From Acanthochromis polyacanthus (lineage: Eukaryota > Chordata > Actinopteri > Pomacentridae): DNA of 64,000 bases. The position numbers and the translations under genes were made by a program. The notes below the pieces were generated by a model that was not told the origin of the DNA, did no database searches, and worked only from the letters and a program-made list of their open reading frames with translations. The stretch lies in contig NC_067126.1 of NCBI RefSeq assembly GCF_021347895.1, forward strand, positions 34,856,482-34,920,481, given 5' to 3'. Shown one piece after another: positions 1 to 10,990 of this stretch. Position 1 is the stretch's first letter, and every line of letters starts with the position of its first letter.

Positions 1-756
1 GAATTGATTCCATAATTTTATCCCTGTGCTTGGTCTAAAAAAGTAATTGTTACTGACTACTACAACTTTTCCTCTTGATATCTTTTAGTGTTTCTTACAG
101 CCAGAAAGTTGCAAAATAAAATGACTTTAGTTTTTTGTCATGTTTGTGATCTGCTTTTTTACTACAAATTAAAACAACTGAACGAGCGTCCTCCCAGACT
201 GGTGATTCCATCATTTTTGCCAGGAGTTGTAATACTATAGCCGACAACTTTTTACTTGGGTTCAACTTTCACCTAACTCAAACCCTGTCTAACTAGGGCT
301 AGCTGGACTGAAACAGTGAAGTGAAATTTGTGATATACAGCATACATAGACACATTTGGATTTTTTTTGTACACTGAATTATATCAGCTACATTAAAGGA
401 GATCAGAGACAGCAGCAATGTCTCTGCCATTGATACCTGACCATGCATGGTTATTCCTGGCTGATAACACAGATTTCCTAAACTTTGCACTAATGACTTT
501 CTTAAAGTGTCACTAATCCACTCAAGGATATAAGACTGAACTGACAGTCTGTTACATGTCTTTCCTCAAATCAAAGAGGGCTCTTAGCTTGGCCTTCATT
601 CTACATAACTGAAACAAAAACATAATCTCTGTATAGAGACTTTCTGTATATGATTATGCCAGACATAATATATCAGAGTCTGTACAACTCACGAACCATG
701 TACATTTGTAGGGGTCAGATGTAATGAATTAAGCTTCAGCACCGTTGAACACAACT
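1..756. other. No recognisable gene
   Basis: AT-rich sequence. I see no exon-like open stretch bounded by splice signals and no repeat I recognise. It lies beyond a minus-strand poly(A) signal at 762..757, so it is probably the 3' flank of the candidate transcript to the right. Confidence 0.4.
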
Positions 757-3558
757 TTATTCTTTTCTGTCAAAAGCACAAAACACCTTCATGTTTCTCC
801 TGTCAATGATTTCTTGACAGAATGTCTCATAGTCTTCCTGCAGACTAAAAAGAAACAGGAACGGTTCTCTGACATCAGCGGTCTCTTCTTCCTGGCCATC
901 ACAGACACACAGGAGTTCCCTGCCCTCACGCGTTGCTCCTTGGCCATGGTAACAACTTGGGGAAGGGAAATTTTTCCCTTGAAAGTTCTGGTCCCACACC
1001 ACCGGGCTGCTGCCATTGCATCCCTGACCAAAGGATTCTCCTAAACAAAAATAAAGAAAACAGTTATTTAAGTAAAGGCTCGGAGATTGCAGAAAACACT
1101 GAAATGAGACTACCCATCTCAGGCAATATACCCCGTTTCCTGTTCCCAGTCCTGTTCTCAGCCTCATCTAGAAAGGAAACAGATTGTGGTGTCTACAGGC
1201 ACAATGAAAATGCAAGATTTAAGTGGTTGATTTTAAGTACACAGAGAAATAATGACTGCTCTGTGACATGGAACCTCAACAACCTTGATGGATATGTGTG
1301 AGACAATGCTGGCTGGAACAGTACCTGATGCTTCAGGGGCAGATTCTGAAAGCCTAAACATTTTCAGGGGGACTTCAGCCACATCCTGAAATAAGTGGCG
1401 GGGATCAGTCTTTGAGCAATAGTTTCACTATATACCAATTTATCACATGACCCCTCACCTGTAATTTTTCTGCTCTCGTTGCCTTTTTCTTTGCTGCAAT
1501 CTCTCTTCTTCAGATCATGGTGACTTAATGACAACAAACATTCACAATGAAAACATTCATGCAGGTCAGATGACAGTGAATACAGTAAAACGTGATTTAA
1601 AAGAATCTGGTTTAAAGGTGTGATACTGAGGGCGCTTACAGCATGGGGAAGTTCTGCAGGAGAACAAGACACCACCATCTTCTAATCTGCAGCATGTTTT
1701 CCTGTGAAGAAGGAAATGCAGAAGATTAAAATATGTTTCCAAAAATAATACCTTCATCGCTACAGTCAAGCATAACGTGTCACAATTTGCACAAAACCTC
1801 ACTGAAATCACAACCGGCCCCCATTACAATGTACAGAGATACTGGTTAATATAATATCATGCACATTCTGTCAGGATACAGTTTTTCAATACAAAGAGTG
1901 TGTTTTAAATGCAGATAAAACATTTTATAGATGTCATCCATATAACATACTGAGTAGTTCTTACCATCAAAACAAATACGCCACAGTTGGTGGAGCATCT
2001 TTGCAGTGTTTTAATAAAAGAATGGCAAGGAAATAGCAAATGTTAGCAAATGCAATGTAGTAATGTCTCACCTGAACATCATTCACACCAAGCTGCCTCC
2101 AAGGGCCAGGAGATGTGAGCAATGTGCCTGGTCAAAGAGTAAATAAAAGTACAATAAACCATTTTAAAGCAACACTTGGAACAAAGTTGGAAGAGGCTGG
2201 AACTTCAAATCAAACGTTTTTGTAATGGGCTTGAACAAACAAAACATATGGTTCTGTTTCCATCTGCGTAGAATAATGTAAAAATAAATAAGAATAATGT
2301 AACAATTACTTCTATCCCTCGCAAACACTCACTTTTGTTGTTTGTTTTTGTTTGTTTGGAACATCTTAATGCATTCAAATAAAAACAGAAGCATTTATTA
2401 AACAAACAAAGGACAAGTGGTTTAAAACAGAACTACCACTGTCCAGGAAGGATCTTGGAAGGTGTCCTAAAAACCTGACTAGATGGACTCTACTCTCATC
2501 TCTCCAGCCGCTGCCACAGAGGGGATCTAGAAAGAACATCTCCCTAGCCTGTGGCCTCAGTATCTGTTAAATGTGTTCAAATACAACCAAACACATAAAG
2601 TTATGGAATGTTACAGAAATACTAACAAAGCTCCCATGCATTTAATATACCAAAAAATTTAAATCAGCAATGAGCAACTTTGTTGTGTAAGGTCATAATA
2701 GAGGACAATATAAATGTATTTACAGAGTATCCAGTGTCCAGGTACAAATAGGAAGCAGAACCCACTGGAGACTGGCTGCATTGTCCTGTAAAAAGATATC
2801 AATAACTGAATATGAAATGCTCAAACTCCACTACAAAAGCAAAACTTTTTAACAAATTACCGGCAGGTGATCCATGGGGTTTGTGGATGATGGTGGAAAC
2901 CATGTGGCAATGACGTGGCTGTTTGCAGCAAACACGTGCTCTATTCTCTGTAACAGAGATAGATAATTGAACTATACTATCCAATCCATTTGAATTAATA
3001 GTTTTGTAAACCTTTCATTTTAGCTGAAACTCTTCTATCACACATCACACCTGACACTTTTCTCCAGCCGTTCCAGCCTGCCTGTACACGCTTCTTCACC
3101 TCTTTTCCACACTCTCCATTGCTCTGGACTGTTGACCCTAAGTACTTAAAATCCTCCACCTTCTTGATCTCTTCTCCCTGTAACCTCACTCTTCCACTTG
3201 GGTCCCTCTCATTCACACACAGATACTCTGTCTTGCTGCGGCTAACCTTCATTCCTCTCCTTTCCAGGGCAAACCTCCACGCCTCTAGCTTCTCCTCCAA
3301 TTCCAGTAGATTATTCTGAATATTTTGAATCAGTCTAATTCTAAAAGGAATGGCATCGTTTAAATGTTTTGTTAAACGTCACTTTTCTAATGGGCTTGCT
3401 ACTTAGCACGTGACAAAATAAATAAGTCTGACGTAAGTCTGAAACTAATGCAAGGAGATAATGCAACTGGAGATAAAATAATATCACTTCCTTCCTTGTC
3501 TGTCACAAAATAGCAAAACAGCAACGTTTAAACAAAAGATAAACATGCTTACCTCCAT
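757..3558 (-). other. Possible spliced minus-strand gene, product unknown
   Basis: On the minus strand a chain of exon-like segments with canonical AG/GT borders can be read: 3558..3553 (ATGGAG, then GTAAGC), 2947..2861, 2785..2746, 2127..2072, 1998..1965, 1801..1752, 1701..1640, 1507..1459, and a last exon from 1040. A poly(A) signal AATAAA lies at 762..757. With these borders one frame stays open for about 211 codons, starting M-E-R-I-E-H-V-F and stopping at 789. I do not recognise the protein. Several borders, mainly of the third and eighth segments, were chosen among alternatives so as to keep the frame open. The last exon also has a second long open frame ending in TAA inside the AATAAA. 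In tetrapods cars2 sits head-to-head with ing1, but nothing here resembles a cysteinyl-tRNA synthetase. It may equally be a long non-coding RNA. Confidence 0.3.
2993..3325 (-). mobile_element. Non-LTR retrotransposon reverse-transcriptase fragment
   Basis: The minus strand encodes about 100 residues without a stop, with the segments KTEYLCVNE, KVEDFKYLGSTVQ, NGECGKEVKKRVQAGWNGWR and VMCDRR. F-K-Y-L-G-S and the following W-N-G-W-R-K are typical of the C-terminal palm/thumb part of LINE reverse transcriptases common in fish. The catalytic YADD/FADD block is absent, so it is a dead, 5'-truncated piece. It lies in the first intron of the candidate minus-strand transcript. Confidence 0.8.
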
Positions 3559-3585
3559 TTTGGAAACTTCTTCTTCTTCTCTAAT

Positions 3586-3720
3586 ACATTCTTCTTCTTC
3601 TTCAACGGTTCAACTGCGCTATGCGGGCGGAGTTAAACGTTTAACTCCGCCCACGTTTAGTTCAAGGTGGGCGGAGCTCAACGTTTAACTCCGCCCACGT
3701 TGAGGCACGCCCCGATCTGC
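3586..3720. promoter_or_regulatory. Paired GC-box palindromes, possible promoter
   Basis: After a TTC-rich stretch there is a perfect 28-bp palindrome at 3625-3652, with GGGCGG on the left and CCGCCC on the right around AAACGTTT. A second, nearly perfect palindrome of about 32 bp with the same design follows at 3667-3698. Each arm carries a GC box of the kind bound by Sp1-family factors. The block is GC-rich in AT-rich surroundings and lies just upstream of the candidate minus-strand start codon at 3558. A promoter role is an inference from position and motif content. Confidence 0.4.
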
Positions 3721-4027
3721 GGGCTGCAGTCAGGGGTACTTGCGGAGAAGAGCTCGCTGCACATCCTGATGTCCACTTTAAAACTTTATTTACTTCATTA
3801 TCGGGCCAGTATGCTACTTGAGCTTGGTTATTGTTAGACAGAGTTTAACAACCAGAATGAACAGTCTGTTGGCAGATTCATAGTACACGTAGCAATTTCA
3901 GGATGGCTGACTGCACACCAGAAGCCCCCTCCCCCTTTCACATTACAGTCTATTTTTCCGAAATGATCTCAGAAGAGACCTATTGGAAAAATCACTACTA
4001 AATAGTTGTGATAATATGCATATACAA

Positions 4028-4810
4028 GGGTCAATATATAATTTAGGGACTTTTGAAGTCCATGGGATATATCATTTTTATGTTCATTATGATCATGTAT
4101 TTACAAATTCCATATTTATTTACTATGGAAACAATCACTTATTAATAAAAAATGACAGGATATCACTAAAATGTCAACTAAATAACCGTCTGAATTTATT
4201 AACAGACACCTTCTAATTAGCTAAACAAGAATAAAATGAGCCTATTCAAAAAATTGTTTTGATTGTGTTCTTTTTATTAAGTTGAGATAATCATGACAGA
4301 TTTTTTTTTTTTAGCAATATATCAAATTTTGTATGGAAAATAACAAATTGTACCTGTGTTCGAGAAATCACTTCCGACTAAGTTACCCATTACAAAAAAC
4401 ACCTCTAAAAGAAGTGTGTTAATTTGAAGTCACATAACTTGGTCATTTTGTTTCTCTATGGTCATTTTGTTTCTTTATTTGATCATTTTTTGTCCTTTTT
4501 TGGGCATTGTAGGTCTTTTTGTCGGCATTTTATGCCATTTTGTGGCCGTTTTCAGTCTGTTTGTGGTAATTTAGGTGTTTCGTGGTCATTTTGTGGCTGT
4601 TTTCAGACTGTTTGTGATAATTTTAGGTGTTTTTGTGTTGAAGTAGTGTGTGAGTCAAGTGTGGATTTATGGCATGTTAACAGGTTTACTACAATATCTT
4701 TATAAATAACTTTTGATTTCAATTTTACTCAATTGTGTATATCTTTCTGTAAATGTCAACTATGATGCCTGCCAACTACGTTACAAAAAGTCCCACCATT
4801 ATATATTGAT
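4028..4810 (+). repeat. Interspersed repeat, copy 1 (upstream of ing1)
   Basis: This segment is clearly related over nearly its whole length to 46648-47376 and, inverted, to 48185-48475. Shared landmarks include GGGACTT..GAAG near the left end, ATGGAAACAATCACTTATTA, CACCTTCTAATTAG, TAATCATGACAGAT, AAGTTACCCATTACAAAAA and GTGTGTGAGTCAAGTGTGG. No long open reading frame and no obvious terminal repeats are seen, so it looks like a non-autonomous element of unnamed family. This copy differs from copy 2 by an internal minisatellite at 4430-4640. It ends about 190 bp before the ing1 start codon. Confidence 0.75.
4430..4640 (+). repeat. Degenerate T/G-rich minisatellite
   Basis: Short imperfect repeats built on GGTCATTTTGT and related words. 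The right half contains two copies of a 51-bp unit starting at 4542 and 4593 (GTGGCYGTTTTCAG...). It is missing from the homologous repeat copy at 46.6-47.4 kb, so it arose or inserted within copy 1. Confidence 0.65.
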
Positions 4811-4999
4811 TCTCTTATTAATTAAAAACTTATGTTGCGTAGAGATAATCGTTGTAAAAGGATGGCATGATTATTTACAAGCCTGAGCATTAAATGCTGT
4901 TGGAGTGGTGTATCTTTACAGCAGCAATGAAGATATTTATGGTGATTTGTTGTTAACAGGTGCAGGTTGAGGACTGTCCTCGGTAAAGACGGATCCATA

Positions 5000-7900
5000 A
5001 TGTTGAACCCGACCAACGGTGACCCTGGTCACGTTGTTGTGAATTATGTCGAGGAGTATTTAGATCTGGTGGAGTCGCTTCCCTTCGACTTGCAGAGGAG
5101 TGTGTCCCTCATGAAGGAGATTGATGCCAAGTATCAAGGTAAATAAACAGTGTGGATTACACTGACATTTAAGTTTGTCCTTCACATCAGTTTACCTCAG
5201 TCAAAAAGCAAACTGCAATGGAAAACATACTTTATTACTTTTCAAACCTATTCCTTGATAATGTCTTCAGGAGAAACTGTAGTTACTGTTTTCTTTTTTT
5301 AAAAATCACTGAAGTAAACTGTAATTGGAGCGCTTTTGTTTGGAAATTATTTGTAATACAGCCTACAGGCCTTTATAAAGTCGTCAAGTAAGCTAATAGC
5401 CTGCTTGCTTTATTTGGTGTGTTACAGGTGTACAAATATGTACACTAAACCTACCTGACACATGAGTATATAACCGACAATAGAACATAGCATCCAGTAA
5501 AAACCAAAAAACTATTCACCAACCGAAGATGAATGACATTACGTTTTAGCTATGTAGCTACAATTTATGATTGCGTTATCACATGTACACACATTACTCT
5601 TAAGCTGTCTCTGTAAATCTGTTGGAACAGCTACCACTTTGTTTTCTCAGCCGTCTCATCACCAACTCCAAGTGATTCTCATGTCTTTTATTTTTCATAC
5701 GATATGCATGATTCATATTTATTGACAACAGTCTGAATTGACAGTTTTGATTCCAGGTGCACGTTTGCTAACTTTACAAAAACTTCAGCCTCAACACAAT
5801 AATGCAGGCCAACTTACAAGTCTTCATGACAACTACTTAGCTAAAATAAATCCATTTAATTACAAGAGCTTTGCAATAAATCCTCCCTCTGAACCCTTTC
5901 AATCAAACTGAAGTCCTACTGTGACTACAGTGATTTCATAACACTCTCTATCCCCAAGGTTCGCACTGTCTTTGGCGGGAATTGCTTTGGCTTTGCTGCA
6001 GCTGTTGACTGGAATTCCCTCCAAAAATCTCTGAAACTGTCATCTCTTCCATCAGTTTATATATTTAAGCAGGAGATGCAGCAGACCCAAGCTGACCGCT
6101 GCACATGCTGCCTGTTTTCACTGAACTGCTAGCATTAATCTAGGATGCTTTTAATCTCTGCTTCAACACCTGTGTGTCCTTTTTGGTAGATGTGTTATTT
6201 GTTATCTTTCTTCCTGCAGGTCATCATTGTTAGATGGATAGATAGATAGATACTTTATTTATCCCGAGGGAAATTCAATGCAGTGGAGGTAGACTGAATT
6301 AGTATAAATGTTTCGGTTTAAATTCACTCAGTACAGACGTGTGAAAACCACATCACAAACTGCACTCTTCAGAATGAACATTTTTTTATCCAGTATTAAG
6401 ATAGGATTTGTTGGCTCACATATTAGTTTTAGTCATTTCTGAGTGTGCCAATTAAACTGAGAACTGTTACTTAACGGTAACGTACCAAGTCTGCATGATG
6501 CCACAATTATTTTTACGCTGCACTTGGCAGACATACTGTAGTTTATAGCTGACAGAGGTTGTACCTAACCCCCTGTTGCACTCTCTCATTGCTCACCAAA
6601 GTTTCAGAAAGAAGCCTTGAAACCACAGCCACCAGTAGTATGCTAAAAGCTGTAGTTACTTCTGTTTGTCCCTTTTGAAGCATATTTAGAATTTCTGTTT
6701 TCTAATTGTCCCTTGATTCTTTTTGGCAGATGTTCTGAAGGAGCTTGACGACGCCTATGAACGATATCGCCGTGAATCTGACTCACTTCAGAGGCGCAAG
6801 CTTCAGTTATCTATTCAGAGGGCACTTATCCGCAGCCAGGAACTTGGAGATGAAAAGATCCAGATTGCTGGTCAAATGGTACGTAAAGAACGCCCTCCAG
6901 TGGAGCTGATCATTGGCAAACTGATGAGGATAGATTAGGGCTTTCTTCTACGATTTGTGTCAGAAAATCTACCCTGAGTAAATCAAGCAAGGGTTTTATA
7001 TGGTGTGATGGGTTTCATCTGTACATTTCATTGAAATCAGTTTGAGAAAACAGTTTGCAGGACTCCAGCAGTGAACACTCTATGAACTTATCATAGATGG
7101 TTACCAGAAACAGAACACCATATTTAACCTTAGTGTTTGACATATGTTCAGTATGTCAAAGTTGAATCAGATTGGGACTCTTATGTAACAGATATTAACA
7201 GAGGACAGGCTTGGCAACAATTTAAATACAAACTTTCACCTCAATTATTTGTTTATTTTAAAGATTTTTTGAGGTATTTGTTTTGATGGCCAGAAATGGC
7301 CAGGAAACGGGAGAAAGAGCAGGAGATTCAGATCTGTCTAGATGACCAGAAGTCAGACTGTAGGTTCAGCTGCTATGAGCATTTTAGTCCATTTGGTATG
7401 TGCAAAATAATATAATGGAGTTATCCCTTTGTACAGTTGTGTTGACAGACCTCTAGATGTCAGCAAAGTCTAAACCGTTAGACGAACAAGAAGCATGTTT
7501 TTAAGTGAGTTACGCAAGGAATACAAACGTATGTTTCAAATAAATTAATACATCTTTTCTTGACAAAGAAGTTTTAGTTTGAATCTTAAAATTTAAAAAA
7601 AAAAAATCACATTTATATGAGGTTTGTACGTTGTACTTGCATATCGAAGGTCCCCAGTTTGTGTCCCGGCCTCCTGGGATCTTTCTGCATGGAGTTTGCA
7701 TGTTCTCCCTGTGCATATGTGGGTTTCCTCTAGGTACTCCGGCTTCCTCTTACAGTCCAGAAACATGCTGAGGTTAACTGGTAACTCCTAATTGACTGAA
7801 AATGTGAGTGTGATTGTTTGTGTAGCCCTGTGATAGACTGGCGGCCTGTCCAGGGTGTCCGCTGCCTTTGCCCTAAGTCAGCTGGGATAGACTCCAGCCC

Positions 7901-8677
7901 CCTCGCAACCCTAATTATGATTAAACGGTGCATAGATAATGGATGGATGGACATTTCTATGAGAACACTTTTTTGTTATCTACATATACACCTGAGAAAA
8001 ACAGACAGAGCTTTGTATTAAACTGTGGATGTTCGTTGTTTCAGGTGGAGCTGGTTGAGAACCGAACACGACAAATCGACTGGCATTCTGAACTTCTCCT
8101 TTCATCACAAGAAGTCCCAGAAAGTCATGTTCCCACAGCAACATCAGTGACAACCACTGCAGCATCCTTGATGTCCTCATCGTCGACTACCGTCACTCCA
8201 GGAAAACCGGGCCACCACGACAAGAAGCGTGACGAGGTCACCCCAGGCTCAGGCGGAGGAGACAAGGCTGGAGGGAAGCGCTCGAGACGCCAGAAAAACG
8301 GGGAAAACCGTGAAAGTTACGGAGGTCTGGATCACGCTGAGGAAGTGGGAATGGGAGCGTCGCGGGAAAAGAGAGCCAAGACATCCTCTAAGAAGAAGAA
8401 ACGATCAAAAGGAAAGTCGGAGAGAGAAGTGTCTCCTCCAGACCTGCCCATCGATCCAGATGAGCCGACGTACTGCCTGTGTGAGCAGGTGTCTTATGGC
8501 GAGATGATCGGCTGCGATAACGATGAATGTCCCATTGAGTGGTTTCATTTCTCCTGTGTTGGGCTTCATCATAAGCCCAAAGGCAAGTGGTATTGCCCAA
8601 AGTGTAGAGGTGAGAATGAGAAGACCATGGACAAGGCCTTAGAGAGGGCCAAGAAGGAGAGAGCCTATAACAGGTAG
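5000..8677 (+). CDS. ing1: Inhibitor of growth protein 1 (PHD-finger chromatin reader)
   Basis: Coding exons are 5000-5138, 6730-6878 and 8045-8677, with GT/AG borders and continuous phase; the product is 306 aa. Family role: a nuclear H3K4me3 reader that targets Sin3-HDAC complexes and supports p53-linked growth arrest. Residues 1-110 are the N-terminal helical ING domain ([41 protein letters not shown]). Residues 120-170 are a Ser/Thr/Gly-rich linker, longer than in human p33ING1 (279 aa). Residues 172-220 are a basic nuclear-localisation region ending KKKKRSKGK. The PHD zinc finger uses C240, C242, C253, C258, H264, C267, C280 and C283, and a basic tail ends [13 protein letters not shown], the AYNR end and LPIDP favour ING1 over ING2. 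The start ATG follows in-frame with the expected MLxPxNG beginning. An AG at 4958-4959 could be the acceptor of a 5' non-coding exon. Confidence 0.95.
5750..6285 (+). mobile_element. Decayed LINE 3' end in ing1 intron 1
   Basis: Around 5940-6120 the + strand reads, with interruptions, like the C-terminal end of a fish L2-type reverse transcriptase (for example [16 protein letters not shown] and YIFKQEM). It is followed by a (GATA)n ACTTTATTTATCCC tail at 6230-6270, a frequent 3' end of fish LINEs and SINEs. Frame breaks show it is inactive. Confidence 0.5.
7635..7960 (+). repeat. Widespread fish interspersed repeat in ing1 intron 2
   Basis: The segment has the recognisable order TTTGCATGTTCTCCCTGTGC, TACTCCGGCTTCCTC, ACAGTCCA.AAACATGC, GTGATAGACTGGCG.CCTGTCC, CAGCTGGGATAGACTCCAGC and a terminal (ATGG)n. 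This is a repeat seen scattered through many fish genomes, apparently the 3' part of an RTE-like LINE or a SINE that shares it. The family assignment is from memory. It sits within the last intron of ing1 and is not coding. Confidence 0.75.
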
Positions 8678-8957
8678 CTCTGCCTAGCCAAACGAACAAT
8701 GTTGTGTAAAATGGAATTTTATTCGTTTCAGTTTCCATTTACAGTTAATACTGAATTCATGAGAGGGATCCTGTAAATAGTTATTTTTGTAACAGCTGCA
8801 TAGGTCGTCCCCTTCTGCTGGAGTATTTGTAAAGACTAGACGTAGTACAGAACCAGGACCATGTGCATGTTTTTAACCAGCTGTTGTGCACTTAATCCCT
8901 CTTTGTTCTCATCATGCATGCAACTTCACCCGCTCATTTCTATATGCTCAGTTAACA

Positions 8958-8963
8958 AATAAA
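8958..8963 (+). terminator. ing1 poly(A) signal
   Basis: A canonical AATAAA lies 281 bp after the ing1 stop codon, in AT-rich 3' UTR sequence. It gives an estimated ing1 transcript end near 8985. Confidence 0.7.
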
Positions 8964-8985
8964 ACATTTCTAAACTAAAAGGAGT

Positions 8986-10090
8986 TTTATAATCTGTACC
9001 AACATAAACACTCGCCAAAGTTAGTGTTTGGTTTATGTTACACAGTTAGTGTTAAAGTAACCTCTTTTGCAATCATCCAATCTGACTTTCTATACAGTCA
9101 AACATCTAAATAGCCTATTAGCTAAGTAATTTATCCAACTTTCCGTCAGTCCAGTCTCTCTCTAATCCACTGCAAAAGTTAAAGTTTTCAAAATACCCGA
9201 GGGGAATTTGAGACTGAAAACTAACAAAAAATGTGAAGAGGAGTGTTGCAACCATGTCAGATACTGCAGACGTTCTCATAAGAATGAATGGATCTGGTTG
9301 ATTTGTTACTGTTTATTAGTGTAGAGTGAAACGATTTCTGACGCCTGTTAAGCATCATTTGCATCGTCACTGATGGATGAGGTCTAACATGACAACAAAT
9401 ATTAAATATGACCAACTACAACAGAAAGTATTGTACATGCCAAGGACACGTCTTTGGTCCATTGTACAATTTCGACAGGACAGGGTCATGTTTAATCAGG
9501 TGTATCTTACTACATACATCACTGACATGGTCATGTAAACATTAGAAATGTTATTGATCGCTGCAGAACCCTGATAATGCTGGCCATGTTGAGGTCCTGC
9601 TAGAGTGAGGTCAATGTTTGTACTGTGGTACAAAATCTGAAGTCCTCACTCTGTACTGACCTTTAAAGTTCCAGCAGAAGAGTTACACAATTCAATTTTA
9701 GCATTTTTGTGAAGTTTTTGGTGTGAAAATTCTGTATTTCAGCTGACAGTGTTTGCTTGCCGGGCTGCAGTGGCGTAATAGTGAAGCTCATTAGCATTCA
9801 TTGAACTTTAAAATGCATTTATACACAATGTGGACTGTGAATTTTATCCTTCATCTCTTGCATCTTAATCGATTTATAAAGAGTTTTTTGTAGTAAGAAA
9901 TTAAGGGTGGACAGTAGACAATCTATAGTACAAATGGCATCATTTTCAACAAGTCCCACTATTTTATTTTTTAAAAGGCCACTAAATCTTATCCCTTCAG
10001 CAGTTTCACTGTTAACTTGATAACATACAAGAGATGAGAAGTGAACGAAAACCTCCACATTACTTGACAATCGCTATTTGTTGTGGTCTG
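8986..10090. other. Intergenic, nothing recognised
   Basis: AT-rich sequence between the ing1 3' end and the hairpin at the satellite edge. I see no supported exon, RNA gene or repeat here. Confidence 0.4.
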
Positions 10091-10094
10091 TATC

Positions 10095-10200
10095 CAAATC
10101 GTGGGACGCTAGAAAGCAAATCTCGTTCCGAAATCGAGCGTTTTTGCGAGCTTTCACGCGATGTTTGAACGAGATTTGCTTTCTAGCGTCCCAAGATTTG
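10095..10200. repeat. Long near-perfect inverted repeat (hairpin) at the left edge of the satellite
   Basis: Left arm 10095-10128 and right arm 10167-10200 are reverse complements over 34 bp with one mismatch. The inner 27 bp (GGGACGCTAGAAAGC...) match perfectly. The loop is 38 nt and itself CG-rich (CGAGCG, GCGAG, CACGCG). Satellite-type sequence starts immediately to the right. It could be a small foldback element, a transposon remnant or the founder sequence of the array; I do not recognise the family. Confidence 0.85.
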
Positions 10201-10790
10201 ACAATGTAGTTTTGGACGAAATGAACGAAAAACGTCATTTTTTTTGTACGATGGTGGACAAAAAAGTCATATTTTAGTATGCCATCTGAAAATGGACAAA
10301 AAATGTCATTTTTTTGTCTGAAATTGGACGGAAATGTCATAGTTTAGTATGTCGTCCGAAAATGGACAAAAATCGTGATTTTTTTTTTGTCCAAAAATGG
10401 AAAAAAAAATCATAGTTTAGTATGTCCTCCAACACATGAATCACAGGTGTTCAGTTTTTTGTCATTTTTTGTCCGAAAATGGACAAAAGCGTCACAGATT
10501 AGTATGCTGTCCGACTATGGACAAAAATGTCATTGTTTAGTATGTCGTCCAATATGTCACAAAAACGTCATAGTATTGTATGTAGTCCAAATTGTGACCA
10601 AAAACAACATAGTTTAGTATGTCATCCAAAATGTGACCAAAAACGTCATAGTTTAGTATGTCGTCCGAAAATGGACAACAGACATCATAGTTTTGTTTGT
10701 CATCCGAAAATGAACAAAAAATCATAGTTTAGTATGTCGTCCAAAAATGGACAGAAAACGTCATAGTTTTGTATGTCCTCCAACACATGT

Positions 10791-10990
10791 GCCACAGATT
10801 TTCCGTTAGCTCACCTGGTTGGGACGGTGACTCAGCCAAGAAAGACTGCATTGGAGACACAGGTTTGAATCCCACGCAGGGCTATTTCTTCTATACTTGC
10901 CTAATCAAAGAATCCAACAAGTGGATCAAAAAAATGTCACACGATATAACATTGTTCAACATCAGACAAAGAAGCCGTATTTCTTCATGT
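10791..10990 (+). repeat. tRNA-like module 1 in the satellite
   Basis: The head resembles a tRNA gene promoter: an A-box-like TTAGCTCACCTGGTTGGGA near 10806-10824 and a B-box-like GGTTTGAATCC at 10862-10872, one base from the consensus GGTTCGANTCC. A non-satellite body follows (GGCTATTTCTTC..., about 120 bp), then an A-rich stretch and satellite units resume. This is the layout of a tRNA-derived SINE. It is nearly identical to module 5. Confidence 0.7.

Noticed and set aside
2440..2560. Another LINE fragment or an exon of the candidate minus-strand gene
   Set aside because: Vague likeness to a fish LINE on the minus strand, but too short and diverged to support, and no fitting splice borders.
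7943..8044. Upstream Met start for the last ing1 exon
   Set aside because: It lies in the intron next to a fish interspersed repeat; the acceptor at 8044 and phase from exon 2 give the proper ING1 sequence.
10806..10880. Functional tRNA gene
   Set aside because: A and B boxes are present, but I cannot form the acceptor and anticodon stems; tRNA-derived SINE-like is the better description.
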